5,220 bases of DNA. Source: Campylobacteraceae bacterium. Its GTDB lineage: Bacteria; Campylobacterota; Campylobacteria; Campylobacterales; Sulfurovaceae. Each line of letters starts with the position of its first letter. Position 1 is the stretch's first letter. Below are positions 1-4,658 of the stretch, piece by piece. The DNA is taken from the NCBI GenBank assembly GCA_026982175.1, contig JALSHP010000047.1, positions 1 to 5,220 of the forward strand. The letters run 5' to 3'. The notes beneath the pieces were generated by a model. That model did no database searches, was not told the DNA's origin, and saw only the letters and a program-made list of their open reading frames with translations. The position numbers were made by a program, and so were the translations under genes.

Positions 1-158
1 ACTTCATAGAAGAAAAAAACAAAAATAAATGGGCTCACATTGACATTGCTGCTCCTGCTTATGTGGAACATGCTTGGGGGGAGAATCCAGTTGGTGGCTC
101 TGGTGCTGGGGTTCGTATGACCATTAAGCTCCTTGAAAAACTAGCAGCCAAGTCATGA
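1..158 (+). CDS. pepA: Leucyl aminopeptidase (M17 family), C-terminal end only
   Basis: This is the last 51 codons of a gene that enters from the left edge; the reading frame begins at base 3 and stops with TGA at 156-158. The peptide contains WAHIDIAAPAY followed by a Gly-rich stretch (NPVGGSGAGVRM) and a short helical tail. That is the C-terminal signature of M17 cytosolic aminopeptidases, where the WAHxDIAG segment packs near the dinuclear metal site. The family removes N-terminal residues, Leu in particular, from peptides in the cytoplasm, usually as a hexamer. The metal-binding and catalytic residues lie mostly in the part outside the window, so activity cannot be judged here. The stop codon overlaps the next gene's start in an ATGA arrangement, suggesting one transcript with translational coupling. 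The family call is firm; the gene symbol follows from the family. Confidence 0.85.
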   Translation, partial: FIEEKNKNKWAHIDIAAPAYVEHAWGENPVGGSGAGVRMTIKLLEKLAAKS

Positions 159-556
159 GCCAATACCTCTACTTACTAAGTAAAAAACAGTTTAAGGTGA
201 TATTTCTTATCACCGTTATTTTTATTTTATACAAAGCATTAATGCCCCCATCAGAAGAGCATTTTTTAAATTTCCAAAATGCTGATAAACTACTACATGC
301 AGGTGCATTTTTTGTTCTCTCTTTTTTACTCAACAGGGCTTCATCTAGCATTACAAAACGTATTAGGAACATGTTATCACTGTTGGCTTTTGGTGTGCTT
401 ATTGAAGTTTTACAATCCTTTACAGGCTATAGAGAGGTCTCTTTGGGCGATGTCCTTGCTGATTTAATAGGTATTTTATTTTTTCAACTCACCTACAGCC
501 TTTTAAAAGAGTGGCAATTAAAAAGACGAAAGAAAAATAATATTAAAGACAAATGA
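155..556 (+). CDS. VanZ-like family small membrane protein
   Basis: This 133-residue protein has about four hydrophobic segments, near residues 13-30, 46-60, 73-89 and 97-117, and ends in a Lys/Arg-rich cytoplasmic tail. The pattern matches VanZ-like proteins: a DKLLHAGAFFVLSFL stretch at 44-58 at the start of the second helix, and a polar motif EVLQSFTGYREVSLGDVLAD at 84-103 where Glu84, Gln87, Arg93, Asp99 and Asp103 match positions usually conserved (the last is often Asn). The family is named after a teicoplanin-resistance protein, but most bacterial members are housekeeping membrane proteins of unknown role, so no antibiotic resistance should be inferred. The start ATG overlaps the aminopeptidase stop and no clear Shine-Dalgarno sequence precedes it, which fits translation by reinitiation. 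The gene converges on the nuclease gene, with only 17 bases between the two stop codons. Confidence 0.8.
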   Translation: MSQYLYLLSKKQFKVIFLITVIFILYKALMPPSEEHFLNFQNADKLLHAGAFFVLSFLLNRASSSITKRIRNMLSLLAFGVLIEVLQSFTGYREVSLGDVLADLIGILFFQLTYSLLKEWQLKRRKKNNIKDK

Positions 557-560
557 TATT

Positions 561-588
561 AAAAAAGAGTGTTTTAATTTGAAACACT
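561..588 (-). terminator. Rho-independent terminator at the end of the - strand gene cluster
   Basis: Read on the - strand, AGTGTTT (588-582) pairs perfectly with AAACACT (574-568), with a G-T pair possible just inside and a loop of 5 to 7 bases. It is followed by C and then six Ts (566-561). The upstream arm lies inside the last codons of the nuclease gene and its stop codon sits at the edge of the loop. On the + strand the same hairpin is not followed by a U-tract, so it should not stop the vanZ-like transcript. The stem is AT-rich (two G-C pairs), hence moderate confidence. Confidence 0.6.
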
Positions 589-1293
589 ACTACAAGTAAC
601 TTTATGATTAATAAGCTCATCATTGTCGCTTGAGACACCCAATTTATTACTATAATAAAAACACTCTTCATACTCCTCTGCTTCATTGGAAAGAATTTTA
701 TAATACCCTTTAGAGATAGCCATACGGCTATCACCCATTCGATAAGAGTAATTTCCATATTTGACGACATTCATCACCGTTAACTCTCCAAATTCTTCTG
801 CTCTATCACGAACATAAGCTTCCAATTTTGCCCATGAGCGTCGGTTAACTTGTGGTGCTTGGGGAATAATGTTGGCTAAGGTATAAACAGCATCCAAGCT
901 CTCTTGTGACCAATCAAAAGCAGCATCAGGTGCCATGTGTCCTTTGTCATATCCTGAATTGGTATAGTCTCTAGTCGTCACCCTATCTTTTGGTTTTAAT
1001 TTTTTCTCCACATAAAAAGAAGGTCTATCTTTGATGTTAAGCTCATTCACAAGGTCACCCATAAGCGTATAGGAGACAACTTTTACTGCTTTTCTTTTGT
1101 AGTCATAACACATCACAATGAATTCATTGTCTATAATTTGATTACAGTTTCTATCATTCATAAATTTCTCTTGATAACTTACAGTTTCAGATTGATTACT
1201 GTTTTGAGTTTCCGAAATGCTTCGTTCACCCCCACAGCCTAAAAAAAAGATAGCCGTAGTTAGTAGAATTATTGTGTTAAACTTCATACTCAT
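574..1293 (-). CDS. DNA/RNA non-specific endonuclease (NUC1 family), lipoprotein
   Basis: This 239-residue protein begins with a lipoprotein signal (hydrophobic stretch 6-19, then FLGC with Cys20 as lipidation site), so the enzyme should sit in the periplasm or on the outer membrane. The rest is a beta-beta-alpha-metal nuclease of the Serratia nuclease/NUC1 type. DKGHM at 116-120 supplies the general-base His119 (His89 in Serratia nuclease), Asn150 is the expected Mg ligand (Asn119), and Asn141 and Glu158 match Asn110 and Glu127 with almost identical spacing. The family cuts DNA and RNA in single- or double-stranded form. The usual Arg of DRGH is Lys117 here. Four cysteines besides Cys20 (50, 62, 211, 234) could form disulfides. 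The start chosen is the ATG overlapping the rhodanese gene's stop (ATGA); a second ATG two codons later is possible. No immunity protein gene is apparent, in keeping with an exported nuclease. Likely roles are nutrient scavenging or degrading extracellular DNA; this is inference. Confidence 0.88.
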   Translation of the reverse strand: MSMKFNTIILLTTAIFFLGCGGERSISETQNSNQSETVSYQEKFMNDRNCNQIIDNEFIVMCYDYKRKAVKVVSYTLMGDLVNELNIKDRPSFYVEKKLKPKDRVTTRDYTNSGYDKGHMAPDAAFDWSQESLDAVYTLANIIPQAPQVNRRSWAKLEAYVRDRAEEFGELTVMNVVKYGNYSYRMGDSRMAISKGYYKILSNEAEEYEECFYYSNKLGVSSDNDELINHKVTCSSVSN

Positions 1294-1895
1294 CTTACAA
1301 CATTCAAATGATTACGTTTCCAAGCGTCAATGCCTCCGAGCATATTGATAGCATCAAAACCTCTACTTCTAAGAAGTTTTACCGCTTCAATACTTCTGTT
1401 TCCTGTATGACAATAGACGATGATTTGTTTTGATTTGTCTAGGCGATTTAAATTATGAGAGAGCTTATCCAATGGGATTAACATAGAATTAGCAATCTTT
1501 CCATCTGTTTTAATCTCTTCAGGAGTTCTCACATCTAAAAGCATAACATTTACGCCCTCCATTAAGATATCAGAGGCATCTAATGGACGAATATTAATGT
1601 TGTCTGCTCTAGCATGAGGGATGGCTTGTGTTGAAACTTCAGCTTCTCTTACTGGTTCAGGATAAGTAGGATAATTTGCCCTGCTATTCTCTTGAACTGG
1701 AGGAGTAGAGGGTTCATAACTTACTACCTCTTCATAGACAACACTTGACGGTGGGTAGGTGGATGGGTATGTATTGGTGGATGGATAGGTGTTACTAGTA
1801 CTAGTTGTGGTAGTACCATTATTAACTTGAATGGTTTTGGTACACCCTACTAAAAGTAAACCAAATGATATTAAAACAGATACTTTTTTATACAT
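1290..1895 (-). CDS. Rhodanese-domain lipoprotein
   Basis: This 201-residue protein has three parts: a lipoprotein signal ending LLLVGC (Cys18), a low-complexity stalk rich in Thr, Ser, Pro and Tyr (about 25-90), and a single rhodanese domain (about 100-195). The domain shows LLDVRTPEE at 119-127, the active-site loop CHTGNRS at 162-168 with nucleophile Cys162, and the closing LGGIDAWK near 186-193. Rhodaneses carry sulfane sulfur on the loop Cys as a persulfide; the intact loop suggests the domain is active, though the natural sulfur donor and acceptor cannot be told. The lipid anchor places it outside the cytoplasm. AAGGA (1909-1905) lies 9 bases before the ATG at 1895 but only 3 before an in-frame ATG at 1901, so I chose 1895; the longer form (1901, 203 residues) remains possible. 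It follows another lipoprotein gene by 34 bases and overlaps the nuclease gene by four. Confidence 0.85.
   Translation of the reverse strand: MYKKVSVLISFGLLLVGCTKTIQVNNGTTTTSTSNTYPSTNTYPSTYPPSSVVYEEVVSYEPSTPPVQENSRANYPTYPEPVREAEVSTQAIPHARADNINIRPLDASDILMEGVNVMLLDVRTPEEIKTDGKIANSMLIPLDKLSHNLNRLDKSKQIIVYCHTGNRSIEAVKLLRSRGFDAINMLGGIDAWKRNHLNVVR
1758..1793 (-). repeat. Two tandem 18-base repeats encoding a Tyr/Pro/Ser/Thr hexapeptide
   Basis: Two adjacent 18-base units, 1758-1775 and 1776-1793, agree at 15 of 18 positions and each encodes Asn-Thr-Tyr-Pro-Ser-Thr in the stalk of the rhodanese lipoprotein. A partial third unit continues on the left (Tyr-Pro-Pro-Ser). This is an in-frame minisatellite-like repeat, so a change in copy number would only change stalk length. 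Confidence 0.75.
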
Positions 1896-1904
1896 TTTCA
1901 TAAA

Positions 1905-1909
1905 TCCTT
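1905..1909 (-). promoter_or_regulatory. Ribosome binding site of the rhodanese lipoprotein gene
   Basis: AAGGA on the - strand is the only good Shine-Dalgarno match ahead of this gene. It is 9 bases from the ATG at 1895 and 3 from the ATG at 1901. The same AAGGA precedes the neighbouring lipoprotein gene with a 7-base spacer, so the distance favours the inner start. Confidence 0.55.
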
Positions 1910-1929
1910 TTTAATTTAATATTTTTTTC

Positions 1930-2208
1930 TTAATAGTGTTCAACAACCTCTATATGTGAGCGTCTAATATGTTCAGGAACAAACTCCTCTTGGACTACTG
2001 GTGGAACTTCAGTAGGAACTTGATGACTCTGTGTAGTAGCTACTGACTCATGCTTTATCTCCATTCGGGTATGGGTCACTTGGGGGGTAGTAGTGTTATT
2101 CATATCTTTTTTAACATCCTTCTTCACCTGTGGCGTTACCTCTGGCTCTTTTTGACTACACGCTGTTATTAATAAAAGCATTAAAATCATTAAACTATTT
2201 TTTTTCAT
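1930..2208 (-). CDS. Small lipoprotein of unknown function
   Basis: This 92-residue protein has a textbook lipoprotein signal: MKKN, a hydrophobic run (5-14), and the lipobox ITAC with Cys17. The mature part of about 75 residues shows no domain I recognise. It starts with a Lys-rich, charged segment (20-37), passes through a Thr/Gln/Val/Pro-rich stretch (38-75), and ends in a His/Arg/Glu-rich tail, EHIRRSHIEVVEHY (79-92). It looks mostly unstructured, and the composition resembles the stalk of the rhodanese lipoprotein encoded next to it. AAGGA with a 7-base spacer precedes the ATG. It lies 30 bases after mnmA and 34 before the rhodanese gene, so co-transcription is likely and a shared envelope role is possible, but no function can be assigned. 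Confidence 0.75.
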   Translation of the reverse strand: MKKNSLMILMLLLITACSQKEPEVTPQVKKDVKKDMNNTTTPQVTHTRMEIKHESVATTQSHQVPTEVPPVVQEEFVPEHIRRSHIEVVEHY

Positions 2209-2215
2209 CTTGCTA

Positions 2216-2220
2216 TCCTT
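2216..2220 (-). promoter_or_regulatory. Ribosome binding site of the small lipoprotein gene
   Basis: AAGGA on the - strand sits 7 bases before the ATG at 2208, in an A-rich leader. It is one of the strongest Shine-Dalgarno matches in the window and fixes the start of the 92-residue lipoprotein. Confidence 0.65.
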
Positions 2221-2238
2221 TTTCTTTTTTAAATCAAT

Positions 2239-3261
2239 CTAACAAATGACACCAGAGCCAATGACTTTGTCACCATTATAGAAAACAGCCACTTGCCCAT
2301 AAGCTAATCCAAAGACCGACTCCTCCATCTCTACACTTCCTACATCACCCTCTATGCTTACTTTACATGGAATGGCTTTAGTTCGGTAACGTACTTTCAC
2401 CGTTGAATTAAACTCTGTTAGCTTCTCAAATAAATTTATCTCTTTTATGCCAAAGCTATTGACCTCTAATGCCTCTTTTTTACCCACCACAATCTGGTTT
2501 TTTTCAGGTTTTATCTCCAAGACAAAATGAGGGTCGTGTGCACCATCTACTGTAAACCCTCGACGTTTTCCAATGGTATAGTGCATGTAGCCTTTATGTT
2601 TTCCAACCACATTGCCATCAACATCAACAGTTTCACCCTCTAGGTCAATATCCATGTGTCGTTCAAGCACTTCGGTATAGTCATTCTCCACAAAACAAAT
2701 TTCAGAACTCTCTTTTTGGGTAGCAAAATCTGCTAAAACAGGTATTTTAGAAGCATAAACCTTAACATCCTCTTTTTTCCATGTTCCCAAAGGAAAAACC
2801 AATCTTTTAAGTGTCTCTTTTCTCACTTGTGCTAAAAAATAACTCTGATCTTTGGTATCATCTTCTGCCATGTATAAAAAATCACCATCACACTTAATGT
2901 AGTGACCTGTCGCCACCTTCTCGATGCCTAAGCTTTCAGCAAACTCAACCATCTCTCCAAATTTGATGTTTCGGTTACACATCACACACGGATTTGGGGT
3001 TAAGCCCTCTTTGTAGGTATCGACAAAGTAGTCATAGACTTTCTCTTTAAATGGAGTTGAAAGGTCATGAATATGTACCTCAACCCCTAAATATTCAGCA
3101 ACCCGTTTTACTTTTTCAATATTTGCTTCATGATACCCTACTTTATTGTGAAGTTTAAGGTAAACCCCTACTACCTCATAGCCCTCTTTTTGTAAAAGAA
3201 TACTTGTAACTGTAGAGTCAACTCCACCAGACATTCCGACCAATATTTTTTGCTTTTTCAT
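2239..3261 (-). CDS. mnmA: tRNA-specific 2-thiouridylase MnmA
   Basis: This 340-residue cytoplasmic enzyme (also TrmU) thiolates C2 of the wobble uridine U34 in tRNAs for Lys, Glu and Gln, using ATP to adenylate the base and a persulfide as sulfur source. The N-terminal PP-loop ATPase motif SGGVDS is at 11-16. The two catalytic cysteines are both present: Cys92 in NPCVMCN and Cys189 in SSEICFV. DQSYFL at 138-143, GHY near 119 and the YTIGKRRG motif near 229 also match the family, and the C-terminal beta-barrel is complete. I chose the ATG at 3261 because GGGA lies 6 bases upstream and the protein then begins MKKQKILVGMSGG, as is usual; an ATG at 3273 would add four residues but has no close ribosome site. 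It follows the flhF-like gene by 21 bases, in the place where flhG would stand in relatives such as Campylobacter. Confidence 0.95.
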   Translation of the reverse strand: MKKQKILVGMSGGVDSTVTSILLQKEGYEVVGVYLKLHNKVGYHEANIEKVKRVAEYLGVEVHIHDLSTPFKEKVYDYFVDTYKEGLTPNPCVMCNRNIKFGEMVEFAESLGIEKVATGHYIKCDGDFLYMAEDDTKDQSYFLAQVRKETLKRLVFPLGTWKKEDVKVYASKIPVLADFATQKESSEICFVENDYTEVLERHMDIDLEGETVDVDGNVVGKHKGYMHYTIGKRRGFTVDGAHDPHFVLEIKPEKNQIVVGKKEALEVNSFGIKEINLFEKLTEFNSTVKVRYRTKAIPCKVSIEGDVGSVEMEESVFGLAYGQVAVFYNGDKVIGSGVIC

Positions 3262-3282
3262 TATTTTTCCCATTTTATTGAA

Positions 3283-4146
3283 TTAATCTTCCATAAACCG
3301 ATTTAAAATATACTCTTTACTTGCCACCTCTAAATCTTCAGGTATCTTCTGCCCTGTCGAGATATAGCTTATAGGCTTTTTCACTTTGATTAAAAAGTTA
3401 ATAATATCTGATAAATCAGTCGTCTCATCTAACTTTGTTAAGATAAAACTCTTAATATCTAACTTAGCAAATGCCTGATAAATCTTCTCTAAGTCACGCA
3501 TTTTAGAAGTTGCTGAGAGAGCCAATAGAATTTCAATTTTATAGTCCGTATAGTTTCCTATGAAGCCCATAAATTTTTCTAACTCATCCAAGGCATCTCC
3601 TCCACTCCCTGCTGTATCGACAAAAATCACATCATACTCATCCTCTAAAAGCTCTAAAATAGCCAAAAGAGGTATCTGCATGGCTTCAGAGTAGTTTGCA
3701 AGTTGCTCCTCTGCCCCTACTTTATGTTGGTCAAAATTAACAAATGCTACGCTATGAGATTTTTTTAAAAAGTATTTATATCGTGCCGACAATTTCCCTA
3801 CCAATGAACTCTTGCCAATGCCTGTAGCACCAACAACAATACGAATGGTTTTACTTAAATCTTTATCTTCAGAAATTACACTAAGCAGGGCATCTAACTC
3901 CTCTAAAACATAAGCGACCAATATCTCTTCATCTTCTTCCAAAGATGACCCAGCTAAACCTGCTAAAAGTTTCTCAACCCAAACAGACTCTAGTCCTTTT
4001 TCTACAAATCGATCAACCACTTTTTTAATGAGTGGCACATGTTCCAAAACATCTTTTGCCAATGCACCATGCATTAACGCTATCTCTTCTCTTAATGCCC
4101 GAACATCCTCAACAGTTAAAAGCTTTTCCTCTTTTTTTTTCGACAT
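3283..4146 (-). CDS. flhF: FlhF-like SRP-type GTPase lacking the B domain
   Basis: This 287-residue protein comprises a helical N domain (about 10-95) and an SRP-family G domain (100-287). The motifs are G1 GATGIGKS (106-113), G2 DQHKVGAEEQL (139-149), G3 DTAG (177-180), G4 TKLD (237-240) and a G5/closing segment ISTGQKIPEDL (262-272), typical of FlhF. FlhF normally directs polar placement and assembly of flagella together with the ATPase FlhG, and family members usually exceed 350 residues because of an N-terminal B domain. That domain is absent here: an in-frame TAA at 4171-4173 lies just upstream of the ATG, so no longer start exists. Two residues differ from the usual pattern: Lys142 for Arg in G2 and Ser181 for Arg after DTAG. 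It follows folK by 10 bases, the arrangement seen in Campylobacter. The GTPase call is firm; a flagellar role is uncertain since no flhG or other flagellar gene is in the window. Confidence 0.85.
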   Translation of the reverse strand: MSKKKEEKLLTVEDVRALREEIALMHGALAKDVLEHVPLIKKVVDRFVEKGLESVWVEKLLAGLAGSSLEEDEEILVAYVLEELDALLSVISEDKDLSKTIRIVVGATGIGKSSLVGKLSARYKYFLKKSHSVAFVNFDQHKVGAEEQLANYSEAMQIPLLAILELLEDEYDVIFVDTAGSGGDALDELEKFMGFIGNYTDYKIEILLALSATSKMRDLEKIYQAFAKLDIKSFILTKLDETTDLSDIINFLIKVKKPISYISTGQKIPEDLEVASKEYILNRFMED

Positions 4147-4156
4147 TAGTTTCCAT

Positions 4157-4615
4157 TTAGATTTTAGTTTTTAAATAGGTCAGAGGAATAACTACCGAGC
4201 TTCGACTCCTCCAAGCAGGATGAGGAAGGGTTAACGCTTTTGTGTTCATTGTCACGTTTTCATAAAATATCATGTCAATATCTAAAGTGCGTGGTGCATC
4301 AGGAAAAGAGCGTTTTCTTCCAAACCTTTTTTCTATATGCAAAATATAGCGTAAAAGTGCTTTAGGACGCAAACAAGTTTTCACAATTATTAATGCATTA
4401 TAGAACTCATCTTGTTCCAAATAACCAAAAGGAGGGTTTTTTAAAATAGGAGAAGTCTCTACCACCTCCACCAAAGGAGAGCTTTTTAGATAAATAAAAA
4501 GGTGGTTAAAACGTCGCTTAACATCCCCAATATTACCACCTATCCCCAAAGTGGCTTGAAAAGATTTAGCTGAACCTTTTTTTAAAAAGTAAGGGTAGTT
4601 TTGTTGAAAAATCAA
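4157..4615 (-). CDS. folK: 2-amino-4-hydroxy-6-hydroxymethyldihydropteridine diphosphokinase (HPPK)
   Basis: HPPK transfers pyrophosphate from ATP to 6-hydroxymethyl-dihydropterin, the step before dihydropteroate synthase in folate synthesis. The 152-residue protein shows LGIGGNIGD (23-31), the pterin-site EFYNA (70-74), the basic loop KRFGRKR (96-102), and the family signature PRTLDIDMIFYEN (108-120), with Asp112 and Asp114 as Mg ligands and Arg109; LPHP (130-133) and the Arg-containing segment before VVIPL close the active site. The C-terminus is short. About 20 residues precede the first core strand, an extension I believe is common in Campylobacterota FolK. The start taken is TTG at 4615: no in-frame ATG or GTG lies between the upstream stop (4667-4669) and the core, and no clear ribosome site is visible, so the exact start is uncertain. 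It lies 43 bases after the M15 peptidase gene and 10 before the flhF-like gene. Confidence 0.9.
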   Translation of the reverse strand: MIFQQNYPYFLKKGSAKSFQATLGIGGNIGDVKRRFNHLFIYLKSSPLVEVVETSPILKNPPFGYLEQDEFYNALIIVKTCLRPKALLRYILHIEKRFGRKRSFPDAPRTLDIDMIFYENVTMNTKALTLPHPAWRSRSSVVIPLTYLKTKI

Positions 4616-4658
4616 ATGATTTTTGCTATCAAGTCTTTTAATAATGATGACTCCTTTA

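Noticed and set aside
279..467. A 62-residue open frame on the + strand inside the vanZ-like gene.
   Set aside because: It overlaps the well-supported VanZ-like frame completely and shows no domain or ribosome site; frames at 169-372 and 543-770 on the - strand were rejected for the same reason.
155..556. Glycopeptide (teicoplanin) resistance gene vanZ.
   Set aside because: The similarity is only at VanZ-like family level; no vanA/vanH/vanX genes are present and such proteins are widespread in bacteria without this resistance.
574..1293. A toxin/immunity or defence system built on the nuclease.
   Set aside because: The nuclease has its own lipoprotein signal rather than a toxin delivery domain, and no candidate immunity gene or defence partner is adjacent; the ATGA-linked neighbour is a rhodanese lipoprotein.
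1794..1805. A perfect 12-base palindrome (ACTAGTACTAGT) that could be an operator.
   Set aside because: It lies inside the rhodanese gene and is exactly Thr-Ser-Thr-Ser codons in a low-complexity stretch, so composition explains it.
1902..1929. A terminator between the small lipoprotein and rhodanese genes, because of the T-rich run.
   Set aside because: The T-run on the + strand is an A-run in the transcript and no stable stem precedes it.
1290..3261. A functional sulfur relay between the rhodanese and MnmA, since both handle persulfide sulfur and are neighbours.
   Set aside because: The rhodanese has a lipoprotein signal and should lie outside the cytoplasm, whereas MnmA acts on tRNA inside. 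An unrelated lipoprotein gene also separates them.
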